From the NCBI RefSeq assembly GCF_918797505.1, contig NC_092793.1, positions 62,001 to 126,000 on the forward strand: a DNA stretch of 64,000 bases. Reading direction: 5' to 3'. The DNA comes from Bemisia tabaci (Eukaryota > Arthropoda > Insecta > Hemiptera > Aleyrodidae). The translations under genes and the position numbers were made by a program. The notes under the pieces were generated by a model. It made no database searches. It worked only from the letters and a program-made list of their open reading frames with translations, and was not told the DNA's origin. Positions within the stretch are counted from its first letter, which is position 1, and every line of letters starts with the position of its first letter. This document shows positions 35,932 to 48,410 of this stretch, one piece after another.

Positions 35932-36867
35932 ACATTTTCTACTTTATCATCCCTTTGAGGTCAAGATATCTTCAGTCTCTTATGTTCAGTATTTGTCATT
36001 TCAGTATCTGTCATTAAACTACGTGTGTTCTGTAAGTCAATTGTATTATTTCTTATGGTATTATTGCACTAAAGCTCATGTTCTTAGCACGAGATTGGAG
36101 GGGGAGATAACCTCATCTTTTTTGGAATAAAACATGGAGAAACACGGGCCATTGTAGATAGCACTAAGAAAGCGGGTGGTGGAAATGCCCCCATTATATT
36201 CTATGTTTATTTTTGTTAAAAAAAAAAGGGAAAAAAGCGTTTTCAAAGTTTTTCGGGATAAGTTTTATACTCATGTTAAGCATTCGTTCCATTTTCAATC
36301 TCTAATTTTGTGTATTTCTATTTAATTTATTATAGGCTCTCGGATTCCGTCGAGGACAGTAATGAACGTGAAGGTGGTTCAGACGCCCTTGATTGCAAAA
36401 TTTTTCAGGCAAGCGTAAATTAGGGAGATTGGCGCCCTAATACCTGCTGAACCGGAAGCCGGCTGGGAACTTTATTGACTCAGTACTGATCCCTTGTGCT
36501 AGCGGGCACAGCTAAGCAAGTCCCTGACCCGGGTCACGGTCGAAGATCATCGGATGCGACAGACCGGGGATGTTCTGAGAAGGAGTTGGCAGGAGTCTGG
36601 TGGAAGGTATCTGTTCCGACCTGTTGCGGAATTTTGGGTTCCGGCGGACGCCAAGGAAAGGCATGGTATCATGCAGTCATCGCGGTCTACAAAGGCGATG
36701 GATGGTCGATCGCGGCAGGGGAGTCTGTACTGGACATTCTGCCCCTCTCACTACGAGAACAGGGCGTAGAGGCGACCTAGGTGAGGACGAATTGAGTCAG
36801 CGCGGGTCTGCGTAGGTGCTGGATGGGTCTTCGCGATTCTGCGGTGATGCTGTGGACTGCCGCGGCT

Positions 36868-36904
36868 CACGGTGGATCGAGTCAATGGGAGAGGTCGGTC
36901 ATGG
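36868..36904. repeat. 37-bp inverted repeat, left copy
   Basis: CACGGTGGATCGAGTCAATG and following bases pair with 39,361-39,397 with few mismatches. May mark an insert inside the LTR element. Confidence 0.6.
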
Positions 36905-38094
36905 AGCGTTGCGCTTCCAATGTTACGAGGATAACGAATATTCCTGGTCATTTGATCGATTATGAACTACTAATCTCATGTAATTTTTCGCGTAGAATTC
37001 ATTTTTGATGTTATTTTTGGTGAACAACGTACCTGAAGACCCGTATTTGTCCATTTTGTCGGGAAAACTATACAGGTGCAAAGTTTAGGCGTCTGTGTTT
37101 TTCTTCGTAGGACGGAGTTTTTAATTTTTCATGATGGAAAAGGATAAATTATGAATGAAATTGTGAAAACTTACTAATAAGTGTCACAAATACGCAAAAA
37201 TACCTCCTCAGTTATGAGCTGCTGCATCAGATAAATAATTCCCTTCAAAGCAAAGTTAATTTCGAAACTTTGTCATAAGATATCGATGATATCATTCTTA
37301 TGCATGAAGATCGTTGAGAAAACAAATGAAATACATTTATGAATTCTTTGAAAATATTCAAGATCACTTTTACTTTAAATTCATATTTACATTCAGAGGA
37401 CGGAACAGGGACTTAGAGTAGGAAAAACACTAGATGGCTAGAAAAAAAAAGGAAAGAAAAAAAAAATTTAAACATGTAACAGTCATCTGTCATCTGCTTC
37501 TCTTTATTCTTCTTCTTCTTCTTCATATTCAGTTCCCCATCACTCTCATCCTCGTCTTCCGCTCTCAAACCGCATCAAACTTAAAAAACAAGCAACGCAA
37601 AAAACCGCAAAAATTCCAAAATTTCCCGGACTTGTAACGTTAAAACGTACTCGCAGTGTAATCAGTTTCGCACTGACTGCGCTTTGTTTACATCGAAATA
37701 GGTGACAAATTAAAAAGTATGTACGTATTTGAAAGAAGCATCGGTTATCAGAGTTCACCAGTGACCGGTCGCGCGCGATCGCGGAGGCCAACAGATAAAA
37801 TGGCATCATAGTCAGGGGCCAGGCAAGTAAAGGGGGGAGGGTTACTTGCTAAAAGTTTCCTCAAGCTATCTACGCATACGTCCCAAAAAAGCTTTCTATA
37901 AGGGATATAAAGGGATGTCCGAGTGAAAATATGCCCGATTTTTTTTTTTAGTTCTCCTATAGATATGTAGTTTAGGAAATAATGAAAATACGAAAAACGG
38001 GCCAAAGAGCACGTCTTGATGGTGAAACTTGTTTTTCAGTTTCCGACGAACAGGAATCATACCTACCTGGGTCATTTAGCAGTTACGAGAGTTC

Positions 38095-39190
38095 ACTGGT
38101 CGCTTGATTTTGGAGATAAAGCTCGCGCGCAATCTCGGAATGCAACAGAAAAAGTGACGTCACGGCCAAAGTGGCGCAAAGTGGCACCCAAATTTTGCGG
38201 GATCGTATTCTCAGGACTCCTACGAACATGCCTATACAAAATTTTCTGGCGGATGGTGGCGGATGGGTAGTTAAAAGTCTACCTTAACTTTTTTTTCCTG
38301 CATTTTGATATAAGCACATTAGTGCAAACATAATCATAGAAAAAATGGGCCGAATACAAAAAATTATTAGCGGTATGTGTTCTCCAGACTCTGGAAAATA
38401 AGAATCAATTAATGAAACCATCATTAATTTAAACAGAAGCAAGCTAAGTGCCGCGGCAGCTAACCGGTCGCTTGATTTTCGAGATAAGGCTCGCGCACAA
38501 TCTCGGAACGCAACAGAAAAAGTGACGTTACGGCCAAAGTGGCGCAAAGTGGCACCCAAATTTTGCGGGATCGTATTCTCAGGACTCCTACGAACATGCC
38601 TATACAAAATTTTCTGGCGGATGGTGGCGGATGGGTAGTTAAAAGTCTACCTTAACTTTTTTTCCCTGCATTTTGATATAAGCACATTAGTGCAAACATA
38701 ATCATTGAAAAAATGGGCCGAATACAAAAAATTATTAGCGGTATGTGTTCTCCAGACTCTGAAAAATAAGAATCAATTAATGAAACCATCATTAATTTAA
38801 ACAGAAGCAAGCTAAGTGCCGCGGCAGCTAACCGGTCGCTTGATTTTCGAGATAAGGCTCGCGCACAATCTCGGAACGCAACAGAAAAAGTGACGTTACG
38901 GCCAAAGTGGCGCAAAGTGGCACCCAAATTTTGCGGGATCGTATTCTCAGGACTCCTCCGAACATGCCTATACAAATTTTTCTGGCGGATGGTGGCGGAT
39001 GGGTAGTTAAAAGTTTACCTAAACTTTTTTTTTTCGCTTTTTGAGATGAGCACATTAGTGCAAACATAATCATTGAAAAAATAGGCCGAATACAAAAAAT
39101 TACTAGTGCAATGTGTTCTCCAGACTCTGAAGAACAAGAATATGTCAATGAAATTAGCATTAATTTAAACAGAAGCAAGTTAAATGGAAT
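38095..39190. repeat. Tandem repeat, 368-bp unit, about three copies
   Basis: Full units run 38,284-38,651 and 38,652-39,019, with partial units before and after. Each contains GATTTTCGAGATAAGGCTCG and a GGCGGATGGTGGCGGATGGG end. The two full units are almost identical. Confidence 0.9.
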
Positions 39191-39874
39191 AGAAAGACTC
39201 GGACGATTTTTCGCTAAAATAAAAAGTTACGCAAAGCCCCTCTTTGATGCCTTCTGTCACAAAAATGAACATGTTTCGTTCCAAATCAATGTCAGATCCT
39301 TAAAATATAACTCTTGAGGAACACTTTTGACCCTTAAAAAATGCGATTCGCCCGAATCGCCCATGACCGACCTGTACCATTGACTCGATCCACCGTGCGG
39401 CTGTGGAGCCTGTGCGATGGCATGCTGCTCCTTTTCACGGCGAGGACAAGGCGTGATGCAACTGGTGTGGTATCGTATGTGTTTGAGGGCGCTTTCCGGG
39501 AACTTGTTGATGTGGTGTCTAGCGACGATGGCAGAGAGATACCTGGACTGGTGGACTGGCAACTCTGGAGGGGAAGGGACACTCGGACGGTAAAGCAGGC
39601 GGTCGCTCGGGACTCTGTCTTCGACGGGATGACCGAGAGAGGAGAGAATAGTGAACCGGATACAATAATTGACAATAATTGTAAAGTGAAATTTGTAAGC
39701 GGCGCAGATTTTTTACCACTAGGGGCTTAGCGGGGTAAATTGGGGTTTTCTTGTGTGGGTTTTTCTTTGCTTTTGTTTTGTTTCATATTTTAAATTTTTT
39801 ACCTGAAGGAAAAAGGGGGGGGGGGGTCATCACGACTGTTTTCGCTAAGACCCGGTGGGTCATGTGAGAGAGCA

Positions 39875-40346
39875 TGAAATAGGACGGCACGATTTCCGGG
39901 AAATCGTGTGTCCTTTGGTGCAGCGTTCGGCGCCGTCTCGGCATCGTTCATGTGTCAGCGGCCGCGGTTTTCCGGACTGAAGTTTGGGCGAGCGTGCCGT
40001 CTCGGGGCCAGCTTTTCAGGGTCGGAGTTAAGCTGGGTAGGCTGAAGCTCTGGTTCTGGGCAGTTGGCTACGTGTACGCATAGAGGCATCACCGAGGTCC
40101 AGCGCCCTTAGTGTCGGTAGGGCCCACTAAGTGTAGTTTGAGTGTTTTGCATTGTGGTAAGAAATCTGGGCCGCCAGTCAGTAGTTTGTGGCATCGTTTG
40201 TTCTGTTTGAGTAAAAGTGTGTTAGACATATACACCCTGATACGTTCTTGTTCCCCCTTTTCTTCCATCCTCGAGCTACGCTACGCCCCCCAAGCAAGGC
40301 GGTTCGTGTGGGGACCATTGACCCATTTTATCCCCGGTCTATTACA
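39875..40346 (+). repeat. 3' LTR of the LTR retroelement
   Basis: Same 472 bp as the 5' LTR. A G-rich tract (39,815-39,830) lies 50 bases upstream, but a canonical polypurine tract touching the LTR is not obvious. Confidence 0.92.
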
Positions 40347-40350
40347 ACAT

Positions 40351-40660
40351 GATCATTCCGGGGATACGTTCACTCAAAAAAAGCTCCGGCCGTGGAGGCC
40401 AGAAGCAGCGGACCTGGAGCACGGACTGGATGGGCTATATGGCACTACCGTTCGCCTACGCGCCTGACGGCCGGAGTGCTACGTGCAGGGACGACGCGGA
40501 TTGCTACGGACATGAAAACCGTAAGTCGCGGCCTCGAGCGGCATAGGCAGCTTGCGCTCTCGGCGCTACTTACGGGCTGGTGCTGGACGGCCGGAGCTCT
40601 GCGCGCCGACGCTGTCCGCGACGTGGTGGATTTCTTCGGAACTACAGCTGAAAATTCACC
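40351..40660. repeat. Resumed left arm and GC-rich island
   Basis: Bases 40,351-40,378 continue the target repeat and pair with 44,703-44,740. From 40,379 the sequence is GC-rich (GGCCGTGGAGGCC and CpG-rich) to about 40,640. A similar GC-rich island lies at 43,447-43,640, but direct homology between them is not certain. Confidence 0.5.
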
Positions 40661-41966
40661 ATTAAAGTACATAGAAAAGAAAAACTTTCCAGCAAAGTTT
40701 TAAACATTGAGTGAATTATCTTGTGTCAATTTCTGAACAAGATTTTTTTTCTTTCCTTCTTTTTAAAATAGGTATATATTTCTTTGTTGATAGTTCATAA
40801 CAATTTAGTTTCAGGAAAGTTATGGATAATTCACTGTCTAAGAAAGAAAAAGAGCATATGAACGTTAGCTTGTTGATCATGTTTCAGATATCAAGAGAGA
40901 TTTGAACTCCTTGGCTGATAGTTCAGCAAGTCAATTTGAGAAAAGAGATGAATCTTAGAGAAGAGATGATGCTTATTGAGAAAGAAAATCAGCATATGAA
41001 TGTTAGCTTATTCATCGTGTAGAGATATCAAGAGAAATTTTCAAAAACCTAACTTTAATGTTGCAAGCTTTCCTAGAAATAAATAAAGCACTGGGGAAGC
41101 ACTGGAAGGAACAAATGTAGATAGATCAAAAATTCTTGCTACCTATTTTAAATGTAGAACAGACTGCCCAAGGTATGATAAATTGCTAAAACTCATTGCA
41201 GCGAAAAATGTAAATTGAAAAATCATTTTTATCACTTGGCAGCCCGTTCTCAATAAATGTAATTACTTTTACTCAATGAGAATTCAGCATTTGTCAAAAA
41301 CAAAACCTGGTTCATCCCTCAATAAAAAATACGAATGCAAAGTAGGAAATCACCTAAATGATTAACAAAGGAAAACCACAGGCGTAGGTCTGGATACTTA
41401 CAGATTTTTACTCCTTACGACTAGAAGAGCTTCAGAATCTTGAAAATGAGGTTGAGAATATTTCAAAGTGTAAATTCAGTAGTAAAAGTTGACAAAACTT
41501 CAAGATATAACTCTCCGCAATAACTACCGGATACAATTTCCACAAAATATTAGCGAAGAAATATACCACCGAAAATTGTCACACTTGTTAAAATTGTAGA
41601 TCTTCCCTTCAGCAAACTGAAGCGCGATTCACACAAAATTTTACCACTATTACAGTACACTGAGCTCCCTAGAATTGGGATATGGAATCAGAGAGATATT
41701 CACAGCAACAATGTTTGCACTGGCTCTTATCGGATAATCAACGCAGGCAAGATTGGCTTATAGCTTCCGCTGGCGGACAGCTATTTTGGCAACAGAGAAG
41801 GGAGGTGTTGGATGTCGGAGAGTGAAATACTACCTACTCTCAATTGAAAACATTTAAGTATAAGCCAGAGATTAGATTGAAATGGAATAAAAAATCAATC
41901 CAATCTTATGAGCAAGCAAAGGTGGCACAATGAAGTTGCAATCGGTAAATAGACATTCTCGTGTCT
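40661..41966. other. Intron sequence, no recognised gene
   Basis: AT-rich sequence with a short repeat of GAAAGAAAA-AGCATATGAA-GTTAGCTT (about 40,843 and 40,983). No open frame of note. Confidence 0.5.
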
Positions 41967-42894
41967 GGGTCGTTTCAAATAAGCGTTCATATTTGAGACC
42001 ACTATTTTTCCGAAATGCTAAAAATTAAAATTTGTTGAAAACCTTCGGTGTGATATTTTGTGTGGCATTCAAGACCTCAGGAATCAGCTTTAAGCAGTGG
42101 TGTCGAAAAATTGGCCTTGTGGCCTTGTGGCATATGGTCGCCTTATTGGCGCAGGTTACGGTAATGACGAAATTTGTTGTTTTTCGGCGATAAAACACAC
42201 GAAAACTCATCAATGTTAATGAAACTGCATATTTGAGGTTAGGACGATACGTTACAATAGAACATGCTGACATTTTAAAATAAAAATGAATTCTTGCCAC
42301 ATTTTTCCATAGTTACGGTAATGACAGTAGTAAGTTACCCTTAAACACAAAATTCAATGTAAATAACACAAAATTACTCATAAATTTGAAACAAAATGTG
42401 ATAATAACTCTCCATGCACTCAGCTTCCGAACACTTGTTCACTCAATGATAAACACTGTTGCTGCTGCCCTTTAGCGGCTAAGAAAACTCTTAAATTCGG
42501 CGGTTACGGTAATGACACGAAACTCAGTAACAAGCATAAATCATTCAAAAAATGCCGAAATAGTTGGATTTAAAACCTCTTCTTGTGATCAAATATTCTC
42601 TAGGATATACTGAAACTAATAATCCAGCTGAAAGTCAAATCAGTCAAACTTGTCTCGGTTTTATGATAGGCTAAAAATACCAAATCAGAAAAGTAACAGG
42701 TTACGGTAATGACATTTTGGACATTTGGAGCCCAAAAAATATTAAAAATGGAAGATCTTTGGGAAGAATGAGGTCCGAATCAGATAGAGGGTAAACTTTT
42801 GAATAGGAAACAAGAAGAAGGGAAAAAAAATCAATCAACTCGATGCAAAAAATTGGAAGTAACGTGGAATATGAAAGCTTATTTGAAACGACCC
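41967..42894. mobile_element. TIR DNA element carrying four GGTTACGGTAATGACA copies
   Basis: Ends are GGGTCGTTTCAAATAAGC and its complement; GTCT flanks both sides (41,963-41,966 and 42,895-42,898). The 928-bp element encodes nothing recognised. Direct copies of GTTACGGTAATGAC start at 42,154, 42,312, 42,502 and 42,699. Superfamily unknown; a 4-bp duplication does not settle it. Confidence 0.7.
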
Positions 42895-43658
42895 GTCTAC
42901 ATTATCAGTATTTTAGTGTGGCGGTAATTTACTCTGTGGGAAGATGCGTGGCAGGTAATTGATTGCTTTTCTTGGATTTAAGTTCTTTCCCTTAGTAGGG
43001 GGAAAATAAGTGAATTGCAAACGAACTTACAGGAGGAGAGGATATGAGCTCAGTGCGTAGGTAAAACTGACAATTTTCACTTAACTCTCGTCGCATTTCC
43101 GAAAGTATTTGACAAGCGTTATCACACAGAACTTTAGAATCAATCGTGCACCGCACAGAATCAAGAAAATATAGCGAAAACCTCCAAAATTAAACGAAAA
43201 ACGAACACACGTAATGAGCAATGACCAACAATGACAAGCAATTTACTAGATTCTAACCTCAATAAACAACGCTGAGTGGTGGCTGCGATCGCTCCCGAAA
43301 ATGTTCAAGGCTGGTGGCAACTTTAAATTCACGCACTGAATAACATTGACGTAAAATATTATAATTTTCTGCGAATATACACGTAGCCGTCTCAATTTTA
43401 ATCTGATGGTGACGCCATTTTCCGAAAACTGAATCTCACCTCACTGCCAACGGCCGTGGAAGCGGTTGGTTCCGATCCTGAAACCCGTAACTTACGCTCG
43501 GCTCCTAACCGGTCTTACGGCCACGAAGGCCGCGCGGGCTCCACGGGACATCGGCCGCTGGGTCCAGTACTAGCTGGCGCACGGCGCGTTGACGCAGGAT
43601 CACCAGTGTCCAGAGCAGCCGGGTCACAGGGCCGTAGTTTTTTTTTTTTGAGTGTTTA

Positions 43659-44698
43659 GTTTCCGAGATATGACCGCTCAAAGTTGGTCACATGCGCTTT
43701 TGCGCAATGTGAATGCGTGTTATCACTGATTCATTCGCGAACTAGGGGTCTCTTACGTTCAATTTACGTTGAAATAATTACACAGAGCAGTAAGGTGTAC
43801 AACACGAGCCGTCTTTTCACCTTCGGCTGCCGATGTGCGACGTTGCCATTTTTTGAAGTGAAAACTCTTAACAATGCATAACTCCGCTGCATTTCAACCG
43901 ATTTTAATGAACTTTTTTTTAAAATATTCCTCTTAAATAGAGCTATCTAATGGCATTCAGGTTTCTGGATTTTATTTACCTTAGGGAAGCACTTAGGTCG
44001 TTTAAGTATATGGTTCTTTGCAGAGATTTTCCGTACCAAAAATAGTGTTGCTTTTTTTTTCTTTTTTGGAAGGAGGTCTGTATTTCCCTCGATTTTTTTT
44101 AACATTCAAACTAGATTGGAAGATCATCATCGCTTAAAGTTTAATGCACAAATCTTGGTAAATTAGCAACACCACCTTCTCTTGTACAATGAGAGCATCG
44201 CTATCAATGTTTGTACACGTTAGAATAGTGATTAAAAGAATCCCTTTTTCAAAAGTTCTTTTTTTAAAATTCTGCCATTTCAAACCCTCCCAGAACCCCC
44301 GGGAAAAACATAGCAACACTTTTTTGTACGAAAAATCTCTGCAAAGAACCATATAAACGACCTAAGTGCTTCCCTAAGGTAAATAAAATCCAGAAACCTG
44401 AATGCCATTAGATAGCTCTATTTAAGAGGAACATTTTAAAAAAAAGTTTATTAAAATCGGTTGAAATGCAGCGGAGTTGTGCATTTTTAAGAGTTTTCAC
44501 TTCAAAAAATGGCAACGTCGCACATCGGCAGCCGAAGGTGAAAAGCGGCTCGTGTTCTACACCGTACTGCTCTGTGTAATTATTTCAACGTAAATTGAAC
44601 GTAAGGGACCCCTAGTTCGCGAATGACTCAGTGATAACACGCATTCACATTGCGCAAAAGCGCATGTGACCAACTTTGAGCGGTCATATCTCGGAAAC
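43659..44698. mobile_element. Foldback element, GTTTCCGAGATATGACCGC ends, TA target
   Basis: The 1,040-bp inverted repeat begins GTTTCCGAG and ends CTCGGAAAC, with TA on both sides. Arms are about 500 bp. It interrupts the right arm of the large inverted repeat, because the adjacent sequence pairs across it with 40,351-40,378. Confidence 0.8.
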
Positions 44699-44702
44699 TA
44701 AA

Positions 44703-44995
44703 CGTTTCCCCGGAATGATCATGTGCTCGTTAGAAAGGTGAGAACCTGAACTCTCATTTAGACTGGTTTTTGTTTAGATTACGTCGATTCCACGATCGTG
44801 GTAAAATAAAAACAAAATTTTTGTGTCTATAAAAACTGCTAAAACCGCGTAAGTGCCGCTTAAAGCCAAGTAAACCCCAGAAAACTATACACCACTAGAA
44901 AGCTCTATTTAAGAGGACCATTTTAAAAAAAGTTCATTGAAATCGGTTGAGATGCAGCGGAGATATGAATTTTTAAAGGTTTCCAGTTTAAACAA
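44703..44995. repeat. Right arm block of the large inverted repeat
   Basis: Complement of 23,585-23,875 plus the first bases after the 3' LTR, through GATCATTCCGGGG. It is interrupted after GTTTAAAC by a 2.4-kb insert (44,996-47,416). Confidence 0.8.
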
Positions 44996-45242
44996 GCAGT
45001 GAACTCCAACACAATGTGTTGATAAGGCGCGTCATTAACTCGCACATATCAACCCCTTTAGTTTTCATTTACAGAGATTTCAAAATAGGCAACTAGCACA
45101 ACAAGAGAATTCATACGATCCAACACTGAGAGGTCAACCACGCACCTTGACGAGACCGTGTATTGTGAATGTAAAAAGCCATTCGAACGAGTTTAAGTTT
45201 TTTGATCTGCCCCAAGCAAGACCTTATCAGATTCTTAAAGAA

Positions 45243-46290
45243 AAGTGCTAAGTAATAATTTAAGCGAAGAAAGAAAAAATTTTGTCGAACTCCTGAAAGA
45301 TAAAGTCGATTTAAAGGTATTTTGGGGCTAAAATACCTAAATCACCGGTATTATAAATCCCGTTATATTATTGAAAAGAAATTGACTCGATATAAATGCA
45401 ATTGCATTAGATATGTTTTGATTTTGTTATTTTAAACGTATTTCCATGCAAAGAAGTTCAACCATGACCATGCTTTATTCATTCATGAATTGAAAGTAAG
45501 CAATCTACATCCCGAAAATCTACCAATTTGCCGTAAAAAATTGCAGAAACTTGATGTACCAAGTCGATGCACCCACTCGTTGAATTTACCAACCAATTTC
45601 GTGAGTGCAAATATGTAAAAATCAATATGCTATAGTCATTTTGGGTGCATTTACTTTTCATGAAACAATAATTTCAATCCCGAAAAACCATCAATTTTCC
45701 GTATAAAATCGAAAAAATCGAAATGTGTCGACTCCCTGACGTGAACATTGGATTCTACGTGTAAAAATACTCACGTATCGATATGCATATCAGAAAACCA
45801 GAACCAGAACAGAAACCATGTGTGGACACAGTTAGCAGTCCGCGGCAACATTCATTCAACAGAATAATGGTAAAAATTAGATAGGATTTTAGCCGCTTTG
45901 CCCGCCTCTCCTCGTTATTTACAAACCGTTCCTATACTCATCTCAAAATTTTCCTCAGAGCTTTGTGTTATTATCAGCTTCCATTTAAATCCCGGTTCGA
46001 TGACCGAATCGGCTGCCCAAAAAGCAAGCCATTTTTGAAAGGTTCTAAGAGAAATTCGTGATATTATCGGCTCTCAGGAAATCACCCCATGCCTATAATT
46101 GGTGGTATAAATGTTTGAGTGCTTAAAATAATCGTATTCAAGAAACTAAGGCATTAAACTATGGAGTCAGTTTCTTTTTAATAATATAACGGAATTTACT
46201 CCCGGTGACTTAGCTATTATAGCCCCAGAATACTTTTAAAGCGCCTTTACTTTCCAGAATCTTGACGGAATTTTTTTTTAGCTTAAACGA
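45243..46290. repeat. Foldback within a 2.4-kb insert
   Basis: The arm at 45,243-45,390 (AAATACCTAAATCACCGG, TATATTATTGAAAAG) pairs with 46,160-46,290. The loop of about 770 bp has no gene. The rest of the insert (to 47,416) is AT-rich and unassigned. Confidence 0.65.
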
Positions 46291-47416
46291 CTTAAGAGAC
46301 ACTGTAGTTAAAAAATATAAAGAATTTTCGATTTTGACAAAAAAAAAATGTTCGTTCAGGCACACCGTGTATTGTACAGAGTACTGCTGCTATTCAAACC
46401 TTATCTTCAGGTCAAAATTCTTACAAGGAAGCCCCTTGCAAGAGGCGAATTTTTTGTAATTTCTCCCAATTTTTTCTCCGTTATATAATTGAATTGCTTG
46501 TCAAATTCTGAGGTCAATTATACTTAATTGTAATTTATACATTTCTTTTTTTCCCTTCATTTTATTTTTTTTGTCTGGAGAAGTTTCGTCGATTTCTTCG
46601 GATTTCGAATACTGTAACTTCTCTTCTATTCGGCCGATTTTTATGAATGAGACCTCTCTTAATTCGTCTTTTAACGGAGAGTAAGAAAAAAATTGCTAAG
46701 TACACGCGAAACAATTTTTTTTGAAAATTGGACGAATCCTAGCGTGACGGTGAAATGGTTAATCAAGCGTAAAATCAAGGGTGAGGGTCCGGGTCGGGTC
46801 GCTCGGGAGGACAAAAGACACTGCCTCGGTGTCGGGACAGAGGTCCGGTGTGCGGGGAGGAAAAGGGTAAGTGGTTTTCTGTAAAAGCAAACTGATTTCT
46901 GTATGTGTTATGGTTAGCACATGGTCTAATGAGTTTTGAGGCTCATCACAGATTGCACTTACGTCTATCCTGGGTGGCCTTCGCTATCAGAGGAAAGGTA
47001 CCAACTTTTGAAAAGCCTAACAGTGGTGTGGAGATCTGTCAAAGCAACGTTATGAACGAAACGGAGGAGTAAAATTCTCATTCCTAGAGTGCCGGCCTGG
47101 TCAGCCATCCTCGAATCAGTTAGCTTGTTTCTGCTTATATATGCATATTTTAAATCAGCGCGCCCCATTCTAAGGTTTTTTTAAAAAAAACCAAGAAACG
47201 TAGACTCTTGGTATTCATTACACATAAACTAGCGAGCCCCAGAATGAGAAACAAATTTTAATCATTATTATTGACGGATTAGTAAACTTTTTACACGCTT
47301 TGGAAAATCTCAAAAGTTCGCGCCAGTCACTTTTCGGTAAGGCACTAGGGGACTCGGTTATTGTATCGAGGGGGGGGTCGAAACGATCGCAAAGGCGGTA
47401 TACTACGTATACGCGC
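46291..47416. other. Intron sequence, no recognised gene
   Basis: Contains a GC-rich patch (46,780-46,860) and poly-T tracts. No gene is supported on either strand. Confidence 0.5.
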
Positions 47417-47575
47417 CAAAATGGCAACGTCCCAACCCGGCGCTTCTAAGCAAAACGGCGACCGGTTTTGGGCGTCTCGGAAGCTACTGTAGCACCCCAA
47501 GTGTTCAAAGTTCGAAAATGCTTGAGGCATTTTTGGCCATTTTTTCACACACCTCTTCGCTGAATTGACCGAACA
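47417..47575. repeat. Right arm block of the large inverted repeat
   Basis: Complement of 23,470-23,610 (ATGGCAACGTCCCAACCCGG, GGCGTCTCGGAAGC). Confidence 0.75.
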
Positions 47576-47639
47576 GGAAATACGTTTGTAGTTTTTGTGA
47601 CAAGGAAATTAAGCAAAAAATTCTAATGTCCCCTAAAGA

Positions 47640-48410
47640 TTGTTTGTAAAAAAAAGTATAGCCCGAAAACTGGATACAAAAACACATTGTTCTGAACGAA
47701 TGAGCCGGAGTTTTTAAAAGCTGAAGAAGATTTTAATAACTTATCTTTGTTAAAATAGTTAAGACATTCTTATAAAAAATTTATGCATGTTAATAATATT
47801 TAAGAAAAGAAAAAGAAAAAAGGGACAAAGTATTAAAATGTACTTAATTTTTTTCATATATTCCTGAACAACAAAGGTACTTTTGAAAGTAGGTATACCA
47901 TCTTTAAATTATCCATGATAAATATTAGTTTTTGCCCTTATCCTGGTTTTGCAAATTCAAAAAATATTCCGCAATCCGTTCTGACGCATATTCAACAATA
48001 AAAATATTCACTTATACAGCGCAAATTCGCCCCTCTAATACAGAAGCCTCGTTTGCTCAGTAGGTAGCGCATTCGATTCCTGATAGGCAGGTCCCAGGTT
48101 CAATTCCTGACAGGTAGAGAATAAATTTGAAAGTTGATCTCAAGGAGAAATAATTGACTACAGATTCAGGTAGGTAAAAAGTCTATTTTTTTCTTTACGA
48201 TTCATCATTTTAATCAATTTTAGGAAGGAAGAGTTTTTTGCGCATAACTTTTTACGTAAAGAAACTTGATCTTTTCACGTAAAAAATCTTGCACTCTTTA
48301 CGAATTATTCTTGTAAAAAAGACTACATCGGCATTTCATTTTTGGTCTATTTTACGTCTCTTTTTACGAATTTTTTTTGGTAAATTTTACGTCTTTGTGC
48401 TACTAGGGAA
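47640..48410. repeat. Uninterrupted copy of the tRNA-box dispersed repeat
   Basis: Corresponds to 13,220-13,475 plus 16,014-16,700 without the foldbacks. Polymerase III-like boxes: A box TTGCTCAGTAGG at 48,053-48,064 and B box GGTTCAATTCC at 48,097-48,107. Ends near GTGCTACTAGGG. Confidence 0.6.

Larger units (their letters stand above)
32935..39874. other. Extra 3' region of the LTR element, no recognised gene
   Basis: About 6.9 kb between the env-like gene and the 3' LTR. It holds T-rich sequence, a 44-bp tandem repeat, a 98-bp direct repeat 2.5 kb apart, a 368-bp tandem repeat and a 37-bp inverted pair (36,868-36,904 and 39,361-39,397). Open frames such as 36,496-36,780 and 39,341-39,730 have no recognised domains. 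Retroelements of this type rarely carry so much here, so it may be accumulated captured sequence. Confidence 0.6.
23872..40350 (+). mobile_element. LTR retroelement (Ty3/gypsy, errantivirus-like) with identical LTRs
   Basis: A 16.47-kb element: 472-bp LTRs at 23,876-24,347 and 39,875-40,346, target duplication ACAT at 23,872-23,875 and 40,347-40,350. By eye the two LTRs are identical. Order inside is leader, gag, protease, RT, RNase H, integrase, env-like gene, then nearly 7 kb of extra 3' sequence. Insertion is antisense to the MFSD12-like gene, in its large intron. The uninterrupted target is visible (complement) at 44,715-44,740, which confirms the ends. All coding frames are broken, so it is not autonomous as sequenced. 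Gene order and the env-like gene point to the errantivirus group; that assignment is inferred. Confidence 0.9.

Noticed and set aside
38284..38975. Minus-strand open frames repeated in the 368-bp array
   Set aside because: Identical frames arise from the tandem units; no domain is seen.
40379..43640. GC-rich islands at 40.4-40.6 and 43.4-43.6 kb as inverted copies
   Set aside because: Both are GC-rich but I could not align them convincingly beyond the A-run near 40,378.
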